From Prunus persica (Eukaryota; Streptophyta; Magnoliopsida; Rosales; Rosaceae): a stretch of DNA of 64,000 nt. Location of the stretch: contig NC_034009.1 in assembly GCF_000346465.2 (NCBI RefSeq), forward strand, positions 31,383,635-31,447,634, written 5' to 3'. The notes below the pieces were generated by a model, which did not search any database, had not been told where the DNA came from, and was given only the letters and a program-made list of their open reading frames with translations. A program made the translations under genes and the position numbers. The first letter of the stretch is position 1, and every line of letters begins with the position of its first letter. Shown here one piece after another: positions 48,464-60,860 of this stretch.

Positions 48464-49596
48464 TGCTTTGCTTTGCTTTGAGGTGAATTTACGTAAGGGG
48501 CTGAGAAACTTGATTCTCGGGGTGGGTGCGTATGGTATGTTATGTGAATTATGAATTGGTTATGATTGGGGTGGGTGCGTATGGTATGTTATGAGAGTGT
48601 AACTGAGTCATCAGTGGTTAATTGGGAAGTTAAAATGCATTATTACGAGTACGAAAGTTAGCGATGAGTGAGTTTAAAAGTCAATTATAGTTGGGGGGAC
48701 TGGTTTTGGTTGACAAATTGACCACACTAGCCTCAAACTATTCTCTGTATGACTTACCTACTTCTACTAATGATTCTGAATAATAAGGTACTTTGGGCAT
48801 TAAATTTATATATATATATAAATTATTTATGAAATTATGAATGTGTGAGATTAGCAAATGAAGCTCCCATGAACACAAGTGTAACGTAAGTTATAATTTA
48901 AAGCTTTGAAAATGATTAGAAAATGATTTGTAAAGAGTATCAGTTGAATTAATTAATAATTAACTTTCAACTGCTCCTTTAATTAAGGTAGGGCTGTATT
49001 ATTAATTGACTTTCAATTTCAAATCAACGTACGCCTGCGAGTTTAGGTATATATGTATGACGACTAAGGAAAAAAGGAAAAGAAAATTATGTTCATTTTG
49101 TGACTTGAGATGCCCTTTTTTTTCTAGCAATCATTCAACGTTTACCACAACATAAATTTATTAATATCCGGAAGGTTCATGAAGAAAACAACATGAATGT
49201 ATTGAGCGAGCGCATATAAATTATAATGAATAAGTTTAGTCACAAAGGTGCAAATGAGGGGAAAAAGATATGATCTATCTATATGAATATCTAAACTAAA
49301 TCAAATATATAATATTAGTGCCACGACTCTGCCTTTTTGTTATATTATGTATTGATACCTCAACGTCTCTCTCTTTCTCTCTCTGTGTCCACAAATGGAA
49401 TACGATATACTCCAATCAGGATCGCAGAAGATGTCATCCTATTTTTTTATGATTTTAGTTTTTTATATATAATAAAAATTAAAACACAAGACATGCACAT
49501 TTTAAATTGAAATTCAACTATCTGCTTCATGATGAGTCGGACGACTCAACCCAAAATATTTACAAAATTAAAGTTAATTCCCTCCCATCATTATTA

Positions 49597-49706
49597 CTAG
49601 CTTTTTCGTACGAGCTTCTGCGTCTGCGAGAGATTTTTTTATAAAAAAATTAAATTTATTTTAGAATTAAAAAAAATAATGAGTAGTTGTATTTCATAAA
49701 AATTGG
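49597..49706 (-). mobile_element. Truncated Helitron-like element (3' end only), copy 5
   Basis: CTAG and a degenerate GC hairpin (GTACGAGCTTCTGCGTCTGC) match the 3' end of the other copies. Similarity stops after about 110 bases at the TAGTTGTATTTCATAAAAAT block. Confidence 0.6.
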
Positions 49707-50382
49707 CGATTTCATGTACAAATGCACTCTATCTATCTGTGGAGTTTTGTTTTTATTTTTTACAACCCTGCACCAGTCCATGCCAAAGCGACGGAAATGG
49801 ACTGATTTCTATCTACATGTGTTTTGTTTGAGAACAATGTATATCCCCTTTCTCCCGCAATTGACTGACTAAATATTAGAGACTTGACTTGGAAGTTGGG
49901 TTGGGTGGACTGAGATGAGCAAAGGGTTGTTCCATCATCAAGTCAAGTGGAAATTTCGGAAAAGGAAGCATGAGATGGAAGCAACTGCAAGAGGGAAGGA
50001 AGGTCACCTTCAAATTCAATAATAATAAAAATGAGCGACTAACAATACAATAATGAAGTTTCTTAGTCTTTGTCTTTCCATCGCTTTTGAATATTCATGT
50101 GCCCACAATAAAACAATCGGCTTTTTTGCCTCAACCATCCGAGTCCCGACCATGCCATTGTCACTTTGCCCCTGCAGATAAGATTTCCCACCACCACTGC
50201 TTATTATGCTTGATTAGTACCTTCACCATTCTTTCTGTCTCGACTCACTCTCAGAGCTGCCCATGCCGATGCCCAACCGATCATGTGCTAGGGTATATTA
50301 AGGAAAAAAGTAGCTACCTCCCCGGTACTCTCAATTTAGTAAGTATACAAATACTCTCTCTCTCTCTCTCTATCATGCACTT

Positions 50383-50550
50383 TGTGGTGCCAACGAGGTC
50401 TAACTCAGTGAAAAATGACATTAACTTGCAGATCAAAAATCTCAAGTTCGAATCCATATGTCACCTTAGCAGTGTGTGAGAGAAATTCCCTTTCTCCTTC
50501 CTAACTTTAGCAGTGTGTGAGAGAAATTCCCTCTCTCTTATATGTTGGGC
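50383..50550 (+). mobile_element. Candidate tRNA-derived SINE
   Basis: TGGTGCCAACGAGGTCTAAC followed by TCAGTG resembles an A box, and AGTTCGAATCC about 45 bases on resembles a B box, at tRNA-like spacing. The 3' part has a ~41-bp tandem duplication (TTAGCAGTGTGTGAGAGAAA). No clear target duplication or A-tail is visible, so the call is tentative. Confidence 0.4.
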
Positions 50551-51344
50551 AACAAGCAAATCTATATGACCAAATCCTATATTCTGTCATTTTTCTTTCA
50601 TAAATGAGAATTCATTAGAAGATAACATAAAGGAACCCAAATTTTCTTCTAGGGCCAGTCAAGTCGGGCCAAGATCAGATGGACCAACGTATCAAACCCA
50701 ACTTCTTTTCATTCGTGGACCGAGACGAACTGGAATTGGGATGGGTTTGGGCTTTCTGTAAAAATACGTAATTTGCAATTGTAACGTTTGTCAGGGAATG
50801 CTCCAGAACGCTTTCCTGCTTTGTTGGGCAAGAATGTGATTGATTTCCTCTTTTAATACACAACGCTTTACGAACATATCAAATTATTCATATTCACTAC
50901 ATCAAATACAATATTATCATATCCCACATCGGAACCTTGAACAACACCCGAAGAAACTGAAGCCAATACAGGGCTTCTAGTGACTAAAAAAAAAACGAAA
51001 CTATACACACATAACCTAACAAGCACTTCTTCCACAATCTCTAAACGATATGAACAGTAAACACAATAATAATATACAGTCTTGTTGGTATATTCAGATC
51101 ATCCACCCAGCAGGGGCAGGGCCAAATGGACCACGCCCTCCTACAATTTGCCCTTTTTTTTTCTTTCAGACAACACTGCATTAAGAAACAAAATTCCCAA
51201 TATAATTCATCTTCCTTTGTTGATCATCTACACGTAATGTAGGTAGGAAATAGAGTTCAAATAAATCCATTCATCATTATTAACCAACTTTTCCAATAAG
51301 CTAGGAACAAATAAATCCAGTATGATTAGAAAAAAATTATTAGA

Positions 51345-52850
51345 TTACTCGTTCTTTTTAGATGCTGATTTTTCGATTCTCTCCTTCTCCATGCGTTCGA
51401 ATAAGCTTCCATCATAAACAGCTCTGACTGTATCTTTGTGCAATAAACCACGGTTGTCCTTGCAAAGAACATAGAGGATCTTCCATTCTGTCCAGCTAGC
51501 AACCCTACAGTAAATATTGGTTTCATCATCTCTGTTTCATTTCTCTTTAAGTAGGGGACATATAATTAATGGTTTTCAAAACCTACCATCCTGCATAATC
51601 CTTTGGCTCCCTATTGGCCCTGAGCATGCCCATCAGTTCATCCGATGTCAAAGCATCCAGATGCGTATGAGCATGCTTGCAGAAGATCTCTTCAAACTTT
51701 GAAGGAACAAACCTGGACAATTATTATTGTAATTAAATAGAAAATCCCAAAGAAAAGAAGCTGAAAATAGCAATGCTTAAACAATAAAAGTTGGTTTTAG
51801 TTTTCACACAAGGGGCTTTGATTCTGCCTTCTGGAAAAGGAGAAAAACAATAATAATATAAACACACAAGCAAGCAACAATGTCCAAAAAGCACTAAACT
51901 TTCCCTCCCTATGTAAGCAAGCAAGCAATATTAAAATATACCTTCCGTGAGAATCATAGACACCGGAGTCGCTCCCGTGTTTGGCTTTATGGATGTTTTT
52001 GACTTCAATGGGAAGAAGCGGAGAAGGGAACTTTCCCTGCACGCCACATACAACAATTCACTCTCTCATTTGTACACATGCAACTTAATTGTACATTTCC
52101 CTAAAACAAATTAATGTTGTTTGTTAATGTCACGTGTATTATTCTTGACAAGTTGATGCTTGCACATTCAACCAAATATTCTTTCATCTAGATTAACATA
52201 ATTATATAAAAGATTAGAAATTTGCAATATGACATTGTAACTTTCATAACTAAACCCATCTAAGTATAAAACCATTTTTAGTCTGGGATGGCGGAAAAAC
52301 TTGTGTGAAACGGAGATAACATGTTTAAATTTGCTATTCTCGACTAATCACAGACTGCCACGTGAAAAAGTTATCACGCATAACATACTGTGATTAATCA
52401 AGTGCAACAAAATAATGCTATTCGTTTCATGCAAGTGTTTCTCCTTGGATGAATTCTCTCATAAGGGTAAAGCAACAGGGGTGCTAGCTGTGCTGTGGTG
52501 ATCAGATCAAACATTCTTCAGCGCCAGTAAGTCCAAGACTAAAAATGCATAGATATTTTCCAGGTTCAGTTAGAAATATGTGGATGAGAATGTTCCCGTG
52601 TGTCTAAACTTCTAGAGACTTGGTCAAATCTATACTGTACTTTACTTTTAAATATTCTCATTTGAGTAAGCAAATTTTATTCTAATGCCATGATAATGCT
52701 CATTCCTTTTTTACTTGTTGTAACTCATTTCGTTATTAAAACAATTTGTTCATTTTTGTAACTCACAAAGTACAAAAACCAGAAAAAGAGTATGGAGATG
52801 AAATTATGAAATTATTGGGGGGTTGGTTATTTAACTAAAATCAGTAATAA

Positions 52851-52904
<54 letters not shown>

Positions 52905-53222
52905 CCGGGCGAGTCTTCTGACTGAGGGCCGCATTGATGAGAAAAGAACTTGCTGTGGACAACAGAATGCCACAGCCAATTGCACGAAAACCTGCAATTG
53001 AGATCGAATTAATACACACTTATGTTTTTATTAAATATCATATATTAATAATGATCATATCTATGCTCGATTTTGAAGAAGAAACAAATGAAAACCTTGA
53101 AAAGTCTCCCATGGATAAACAATGCCGTCATGGTTCCTGTCAAAGAAGGCTACATGTCTCTGCAGAACGTCTTGTTCATTGGGTACGAATTTATTGTTAG
53201 CTGGTAAAGAAGAAGAACCCAT
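51345..53222 (-). CDS. Caleosin-type peroxygenase
   Basis: Five exons (53222-53096, 52991-52906, 52036-51942, 51712-51587, 51504-51345) give 197 residues. An EF-hand calcium loop (residues ~28-39, [12 protein letters not shown]) is preceded by QRHVAFF, whose His is one of the conserved heme-binding histidines in the family. A hydrophobic stretch ([17 protein letters not shown]) leads into the proline-knot-like [11 protein letters not shown]. The C-terminal half has the caleosin block [20 protein letters not shown] and a second conserved His region (CKHAHTH). Caleosins sit on lipid droplets or ER and oxidise unsaturated fatty acids using hydroperoxides, usually under stress or ABA. The length fits the shorter, non-seed class. 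Intron 2 begins with GTA and then a (TC)24 tract. A (GAAAG)n repeat lies in the leader region (53336-53369). In Arabidopsis, caleosins adjoin MED23. Confidence 0.9.
52855..52902. repeat. (GA)24 microsatellite at a splice donor
   Basis: On the sense strand the TC run starts at the fourth base of caleosin intron 2 (donor at 52905). Length changes here would alter the donor surroundings. Confidence 0.95.
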
Positions 53223-53335
53223 ATCTTTGAATCAAAGGGTGTGTGTGTGTGTTTGGTTGGATAGAGGAGGAGTGTGGCGGTGGTGCTCGGAGGTTGAAAG
53301 TTGAAACTTGAAGAAGGTGAATTAAGGAATGATGG

Positions 53336-53369
53336 ATGAAAGGAAAGGAAAGGAAAGGAAAGGAAAGGC
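53336..53369 (+). repeat. (GAAAG)n pentanucleotide repeat
   Basis: Six to seven units lie ~115-150 bases upstream of the caleosin start codon, probably in the leader or core promoter. Confidence 0.9.
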
Positions 53370-54989
53370 AACCTGATAACAAACGAGCGGAGCAACTTTA
53401 GCGACTTCTGGTTTGTTTTCGAAAATGTCAGATTCATAAAATATATTTATAAAGGCCCCAAAACATAAAAACACAGGTGCCAATTTCAATTTAAAACTAT
53501 ATGGCATGCTGTGCCGATACATATCTGATTCCTATTTATTATTGAGTCGTAAAAGCTTAGCGCTGGCACGCCCCTGGCCCTCTCACGTTGACTATGGCCC
53601 CAAGTTATACCACCTTTATTTATTTTTAATAAATACAAAATTATAAGACATTTATTATTAGTTTTTATTGTTAACTTTATTATGACAGACGTGGCACGCA
53701 GCACATAGTGACATAGCGCATGCAACGCATATATGACACAGCGAAGCAATGAGGTATAAACCAAAACCAAAACCAACTCTCTCTGTTTTAAAAGGAGAGC
53801 ATCTTCCCAACGGCACTTTTTCCAAATTCTAATTTTTATTTATTTTTGTTGAGTGATTTACTCAGCAAGGAAACTATAGGAAAAAAAACTATTTTTTTAT
53901 TCAAGGAAAAAAATCTGTTTTTATTCAAAGAAAAATAAGGTGAAGGCATTTTGGGTAATCTGAGCAAAGTCAATAAATGGATTTTGTTCCTTTTTATTTT
54001 CTTCTACAGAATCTATCTATCATTATTCATTATGTTTGTTTTTTCAAAAGAAGGATTCTCCATTCATGTTTTATTTAATTTTATTTGGTAATTAGTGCTG
54101 TTTAGGGTTTAGGGATTTCAAAATAAGCAAGCATGGATGTGGTGTGGGGGTGATGCAAACATATATTCCTTGTTTATGAACAATTGAAGGGTTTTTGCTT
54201 AATTTCTAACGCAATCTAGTTGAAGAAAGAAATGGTTAGTTAGTTATGATGCTGAATTGTGGCAACTAAGCATACGAAAATAGCAATAAAATATAACAAA
54301 GGAAGGAGGCGTGATTGGCTGCTTAATTGCTTTTGCTTTTGCTTTTGCTTTAGCTTTACAGGAAGAGGAATTGGAGAAGGAAGAAGGAAAACCAAAAACC
54401 AAAAGAGGGAGGAAGCAGCGGGTGGGCACTCAACTCAAACTCATATGCTTTTACGTCACTTCACCCCATCCGTCATCCACAGTGTGAACACTCCCTCATT
54501 CATCCTCTTCTGCCTGCCTTGTCCACACGCACCCATCCAGACCCACAAAAGGAAGCTGCTCCGCATCGACAACAATCACATTTGGTTTTTTTTAAGTACC
54601 AATAATTGTGAACCCTGTGTGTAGTTGTAGTGTACTTCTTCCGAATAAAGGAAAGAGAATCATTACCTTCTCTTCTCATCAACGGAGTCGGATACTGAAA
54701 TTCACTTCAACATAAATACAATTTTATATATCAAATTATTACAACTTTATTACAAGAAGAAAGTGAAACATCTATCTATCGCCACGTTATTCAGGGTTCT
54801 CGGCATCTGCTCTGCTCTTTTGGGACGCGCAGATACCCTTTATACATTTTCAAACCGCCATTAACTCAAAAGTCAAGCCTTCTAAGAAACCTCAATCATT
54901 TGGCCGACTTCAACGGCTACTCCCTTTTAAACAGCCCAAATGTTAAACAAATTTCATCTCTACTTCTTTTATTATTATTATTATTATTA

Positions 54990-55274
54990 CTAGCCTCTCT
55001 GCACGCGCTTTTGCGCTTGCGAGAGGTTTTTTTTAAAAAATTTAAATTTATTTTAGAATTAAAAAAGATAATGGATAGTTGTGTTCCATAAAAATAGGAT
55101 CCATTATCTGAATTTTCTTTTAATTTTAATTTTTTTAATATGAAAAATTGTGAATTTACCATATTATCCTCATTTAATTAATAATTTTAATTCTTAATGT
55201 TTGCATTAACCAAGGGCATTTTCTGGTATTTTGAATGTTTCATCATTCTCTGCCTTTTGCTTTATATATATAGA
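54990..55274 (-). mobile_element. Helitron-like short element, copy 6
   Basis: On the minus strand it runs from A|TCTATATATATAAAGC to a strong hairpin (CCTCTC, GCAAGCGCAAAAGCGCGTGC, GAGAGG) and CTAG. It is the best-preserved full copy in the window and a good query for others. Confidence 0.65.
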
Positions 55275-55837
55275 TATATGAAAATTCGATAACCGCTCTT
55301 AACCAAAATACAACATTTTCAAATGAAGAAGAGAACCATTACGCGTCACGTAAGAGAAGATGCGTTGCATAATTTATGCATGGGGTGGTACAAAACGAAT
55401 GAAAATGCGCACGGCATGTCATGTTTAGCTTAACAAACAAGAACCATAAAATGCTCGAGTCTTCTCTTAGCACCCAAATCATCATTAGCGTGCGTAATAG
55501 CCTAAGACCATGCTCGATGTTTCTCGTTTTCAACATTATTATTTATTATAAAATATTGGATCATTCATCATCTTTATTAGAATTCATATCCAAACTCGAG
55601 GGCTTCAGACACGAAAAGAAAAAAAAGACATTGAAGAATCGGTATTTCGTAATTCATTGATTCATATAATTACATATCATTTACCCACAAAAACAAACTC
55701 GGTATTTGGTGCGATTTCAAAAGTATTCACGTTAGAGAATCAAGAAACAGCCACCTAATATAACATCCGCAGAAACTTACGGAGTAGTCACCCAATTCTG
55801 CAAATATAATAATAGCCAAACAAAATGCAGTCACATT

Positions 55838-56325
55838 CTAGAAACACAAGAAGTTAGGAAAATTCAAACATTGCTAGAAACACAAGAAGTTAGGAAACCT
55901 CTCCTCATCAAGGACCTGTATTCAGCTACTGTCCTATGAGTGTGTAATGTTCCTATTGTTTGTATGAAAACATAACAAGTGTGTGTGTGTGTGTGTCCAG
56001 CATAGCCATATGTCATAGTAAACGATTAAATACGGCTCAAAGTTCATTGAAATTTCAAGACTCCTCATAGAACAGTCCTCAATTACATTTTGAACTGCAG
56101 GCTCAAAGAGTTCATATTCTGAACGGCAGCCTCAAACAGTTTATATTCTGAACTGCAGCCTCAAACAGTAATGGATAGGGTTACATCTCACAAACAGCTT
56201 ATGGTTCAGCTTATGGTTCCAGATGGGAGCAATTCTTAATTACATTTGTCAGGATTAGCACATAGATGCTCCTTAACTGGTATCACTCAACCTATATGCT
56301 CCTTAACTGGTATCACTCAACCTAT
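55838..56325 (+). repeat. Three short tandem duplications downstream of UEV1
   Basis: Units: ~36 bp twice (CTAGAAACACAAGAAGTTAG at 55838 and 55874), 29 bp about 2.7 times (56092-56170, GAACTGCAGCCTCAAACAGT) and 30 bp twice (56266 and 56296, ATGCTCCTTAACTGGTATCA). They are unrelated in sequence but crowded within 500 bases. Confidence 0.85.
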
Positions 56326-56364
56326 AAGCTATATACGGTATCATATACTCATACAAGTCTCACC

Positions 56365-58827
56365 TTAGAAAATGCAACATTTCACCACAAGCCCCTTTTG
56401 ATCACCCCTTCCATCTTCATTGCCTGAGAATTCATATTCAAATATTTAACTCTCCATTTCTACATGATGTGAGCAGAAAGAAAGCAGTACAAGCAATTAA
56501 ATTCAATCAATTGACTTTAAAAAGAGTAAAGTATGTGCAGCAAGAAACAGGAATTGACAAACCTTCAGGTGGCTGAGCTAGCTTTCGGTTTTGTGGTGAC
56601 ATCATCTCTTTCTTCAATTGTGTCAATATGTCCTCCATTGTATATTCCCTTTGCCAATTTGCAAGCATGGGGAAAAGACTGGGTTCAACCTAGTAATTTG
56701 TCCACCAATCAGCTAGTTTCAAACATACCATAGGCACATATTATCTGAATATTTAAGGGGTAACATCACCTACCACTCCAGTTTCCTGATTGACACATGT
56801 CATGTTAATCCTTGTTTGGAACCTAACAGTTGGTGGATTATCCGGATAATCCTTTCCACAGAACAGTTTCAACTGGCAAATTCTCCCTTCATGCACAGTC
56901 TAGCAAGAAGCAAGATCAGCAAGACATTAATCTTCTATATTCAAAGAATGACATCATTTGGGATGCACCATTACATGATACATATTATAAATTTAGAAGT
57001 GCACTTGGAAAAAAAGTAAGAAACCTACATTGGGGGGGCCAATGATTGTCCCCGTCCATGACTGCATATATATATCATCGGCATCATCCATCCCATAGCT
57101 AACAGTGCCATCCCCAATTCCCTTTTCACCCCTCTCGAGCTCTTCCAGCAATCTGAAATTCCTCGGAACTGTGAACGAAAAACAAACCCAAGAGATATAA
57201 TTACAACTCATGCATGAAGAGAATGAATACCATAAGTGTAGCAATCACAACCAAAAAAAAAAAAAAAAAAAAAAAAAATCTACACCAAGACTAAAAGGCT
57301 ATGTTCAATGGTGGCCATTATTTATTTTCTTTTATTCTTTGAAGTGAGAGAGAACCAATAGAACATTTGCAAGGGGTAGTTGTTAACTTATAATTTCTAA
57401 CTTAAGACAGAAATGAGAAGAATATGCAACAATACATCAAACACCTCAATTTTCAGTTCTACTCTCTATACCCTGCTTTGGAGAAACCAGAGAGAAATGG
57501 TTACACACAAGTGGAATCACCCTAGTGTTAGAAAGACATGGACATGGACATGGACATTTCTCTGACTACATTTTCTGAAGACCAAATGTAGTGGTGTTCT
57601 AAATTGATCTTTGCCCTCATAGTGCTCGTTTTCATAAGAAGAGATGTAATAACTCAAGACAGCTTGCGAAATTACGATGTAAATGTAACATCTTGATATC
57701 CAATTGAACACAATTTTGGAGTGTCCTCCCTTACGTAACGTTAAATCTAAAGATGAATCATCATGTCTTCCATATTATAAATTACATGAACTCCCATGTG
57801 AGAGAAGATGCTAGAAAGAACAACCATGTAAGAGAAGATGCTAGAAATTTGAGGCTGTTAGATTCAACTATGGAGTATATGTTCAACAGGAAAATAATGA
57901 AGGAATGGATGCATTGGTTTGTGCCAACACAATTACTTAACTTACATCAAGATACAAGTATGAGTGTGAGAACGAGGGCAGAAAAATGGTACAACCCCGT
58001 TTATGTGACGAATCCACATACAGAAGATAGAATGGAGGTTCGTAAATCATAATTTAGCCAAACCAAATAAAGATGGAAAAGGAAAAACAAGAAAGGAGTG
58101 GCTAAAGCACAACACGACTTACTTAATCTTGTCTCATGCTATTGTTATGTACAACAACTTTTTGACATCAAGAGAAAAAAATTTCCAGTTCAAAATCTTC
58201 ATCCAAATGGAAAGATAAGCCAAAATTATTAGTATTGACGTAACATCAGCTAGCCCTAAACACCTGTACTGGCTACACTAGTGTAATTACATCAGGAAGG
58301 TGTTAAAACATAATAGTACCTCAAATGCATACGTTATGTGCACTGTTCTGTTCCATACTAATTTCAACACAACATTATTTGTTATATTAAACTCTAATGA
58401 TGCGATTCTTACAGATACTTTAGGCTAAAATGACTCAAGGAACTGATACTAACATTGATTGGCATTAGAAGAGAGTCAGAAATGCAATGAAACTCCTAAC
58501 AAATCCAAGCAACTATCCTAAAAATATTATGATCCAGACACATATCAGCAACCAAATTGATAAAAATAAAAATGAAAGCAAATTGATAAGCGCAACTTCT
58601 TCACTAGGTTAACAAACAAAAAAGCAATTAAATTCAGATAGAAAAAGTAAATAAATTGGGCACGAAAACGTACGATTCAGGAACCAAATCCACACATAAG
58701 AATTGATTGACGCTATGTTTAGATGAACGCATGGAAAGAATGAATGCAAATATAACTGAGAGAGTGAAAAAAAATCTTAGGTTTTGCAGCAGCGCTCACC
58801 GACAACGCTTGATCCTTCAGACCCCAT
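56365..58827 (-). CDS. UEV1: Ubiquitin-conjugating enzyme E2 variant 1 (UEV1/MMZ)
   Basis: Five exons (58827-58800, 57168-57029, 56899-56774, 56689-56563, 56423-56365) give 159 residues. A UBC fold without the catalytic cysteine is visible: [47 protein letters not shown], and in place of the HPN-Cys active site, [10 protein letters not shown]. This is the UEV/Mms2 family, which pairs with UBC13 (UBC35/36 in plants) to build Lys63-linked ubiquitin chains in DNA-damage tolerance, immunity and iron signalling. The last exon adds a short tail ending KCCIF, a CaaX-like prenylation box that Arabidopsis UEV1A/B also have in some form; this suggests plasma-membrane targeting. In Arabidopsis UEV1A follows caleosin and MED23, as here. 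Confidence 0.92.
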
Positions 58828-59656
58828 TTTGATGTTGAATTTGCAGATTCCAAACACAGCTGAAGATATCTATATATATTTATATAAAAATATATATAGA
58901 GGGAGGGAGAGAGAGAGTAACAGAAAGGCTGTGACGATGGATTGGAGACTGTCAGAGTCCAACTACGGCTCGCGAAGGGCCACGGCACACATGGAGAAAG
59001 GATAAAAAGGAGTAAGAGGAGGGGGGAGGATCCGAGTCAAGTATTCCTTCCGCTTAGGGTCTATCGCTATTCATCTACAGCCACGCCATCTGAGACGTAC
59101 ATTATTATTATTCCAACCAATGCATCCCGAGTCAATATAAATCCCCACCGTACATCTGTGCAATGTAAGACGGGGCCCACGAATAGGAGAGGAGAATCGT
59201 TCTCTTTATTTTCGCGGTAAGTACAGACTAGAGTATGCTTTTCTCTCTCTGAAATTTTCACTTTTTACCACATTTGTAGAAGAAGAACCAAACGGCAACA
59301 GCCTGGGATGGGACAACAGAAAAAACAAAAGCCCAAAAGTCAGGCAGAGAAACAAAGTAGAAGGCCCAAAAAAGCCCACACAATAAAAAGATATTTCACA
59401 TTCACAACATTAATTAATTGTACATATTTCATGCTAAAACCAGCTGATACACATTTCATGCTGAAGCCTGTATGCCAGAACAATTGAAGAGCTTGCACAA
59501 GTCTTGACGATTAATCATATCACTGTTAACATATCTGCGAATCTGCATATTGTATTGTCATTAAACAAACATCACTTAATTAGTTTTAATAATATATATT
59601 ATGCAAACATATATATATATATATATATATATATCTTCACGTGCTTGTGAAACAGG

Positions 59657-59793
59657 TGCTGGGGGAAGAGATAGGGCTTACGAGTCCTGAAGTCATATAT
59701 CTTAATCGTTGAATCATACTAACCAATTTAATCCAACAATTAAAAGATAGAGCCTTACTTAAGAATCATATATAAGGCCCTCACTATACAATT
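59657..59793. mobile_element. MITE, partial, same family as 60861-61005
   Basis: It shares ACTAACCAATTTAATCCAAC with the later element and ends in CCCTCACTATACAATT, the inverse of an ATTCTATAGTGAGG-type end. The left end is degraded. Confidence 0.55.
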
Positions 59794-59814
59794 CTTGTTT
59801 GCATTACATTAAAT

Positions 59815-59931
59815 ACACCATCATAATTAATTACTCAACAATTACCTGCTGCTTTTTAAACATTCTGTATCAGATTAATTTCTTGTTTTTCCTTTTTCAG
59901 CTCATTGTTGAGTAATTAATTATGATGGTGT
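59815..59931. repeat. Perfect 28-bp inverted repeat with 61-nt loop
   Basis: Arms 59815-59842 and 59904-59931 are exact reverse complements (ACACCATCATAATTAATTAC... against its mirror). The loop is T-rich. It could form a small stem-loop RNA or be a young foldback element. Confidence 0.9.
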
Positions 59932-60463
59932 GAATTCTACACCTACCTCACCTACTTGTAGAGTGAAGTGAACACTTATTACTGTCATCTATCACATTTT
60001 CAAGCCTTTTCAAATATGCACTTACAATCGACAGTTCCAGTCCAGCCATTGATGAGGGGCCAATGTTATTGATAACATACGGAATGACATGTGACCTGCA
60101 GCTGCAGAAGGCAGATAACTGCAAGTTCATCTCCCGTACGTCATATTTGCTTCAAGATAAATATGTGCCAACTGATAGGATTGAAACCAATGAAGAAATG
60201 AAATTGTGTACTATTCTGATGCAGCGATCTAATTCGCTCTTTTTGTTGTTAATTTTGAAAGAAGTCAGCACATTTGAAACTCTTATTACAGTACATGATT
60301 TGTAATTTCCTATATAAATTCATACTAGTGGTAGTTGACAGTTGGGTGCCACGCGTAAATCCTTTCGGTTCGAAGTTGTAGGTCTGCGCTGACTTTGATG
60401 GTGAGAGTAGCCAACCTCTCTCTAAATTTTATTGAACCAAAAAAAAAAACACTCTCATCACTT

Positions 60464-60495
<32 letters not shown>

Positions 60496-60540
60496 TCTTT
60501 TATATTTATAAAAATAAGATAAAAATGAAAACTCATTGGC

Positions 60541-60722
60541 AGTCCCGATCTCTTAGACTACAGGGGTTCAAGAGATTGTGGTCACCCACCGTTGGATATT
60601 AATCCAATGGTTCAAAAAAAGTTTCTTAAAAGGAGTGTAAGAATGAGTGAACCATTGAATTTACATCCAACGATGAGTGATCACAAATCTCTTGGACCCC
60701 TGTAGTCCAAGAGATCAGGACT
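60541..60722. mobile_element. Foldback MITE-like element
   Basis: The left arm (60541-60596, with GACTACAGGGGTTCAAGAGA) and right arm (60666-60722) are inverted copies over ~56 bases with a few mismatches. The loop of ~70 bases includes a second ATCCAATGG/CCATTGAAT pairing. Confidence 0.7.
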
Positions 60723-60860
60723 GATGTTTTTAGTCCATTTAGCATAATGACTTTGAATAATATTTCGGCCTTAAATCCTTTCCAAGTGGGCTTAGAGAGT
60801 CTGGGCTACAACATGTTCTGATTCTGGGTCCATTTAGTAGATTTTCTTCCACTCTGAGTC

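Larger units (their letters stand above)
48238..51344. other. Intergenic region, PDLP-like to caleosin
   Basis: The PDLP promoter side has a (GA)n run (48426-48462) and a direct repeat GGGTGCGTATGGTATGTTAT (48523, 48572). Farther on are a truncated Helitron-like piece and a candidate SINE. No gene is supported. Confidence 0.6.
53223..56364. other. Intergenic region, caleosin to UEV1
   Basis: It contains the caleosin promoter with (GAAAG)6, a (TTTTGC)4 run near 54328-54352, one Helitron-like element and a cluster of short tandem duplications next to the UEV1 3' end. No gene is supported. Confidence 0.6.

Noticed and set aside
57753..58052. 99-residue plus-strand ORF in UEV1 intron 1
   Set aside because: It contains a short tandem repeat (HVREDAR twice) but no domain, and lies antisense within the intron of a well-supported gene.
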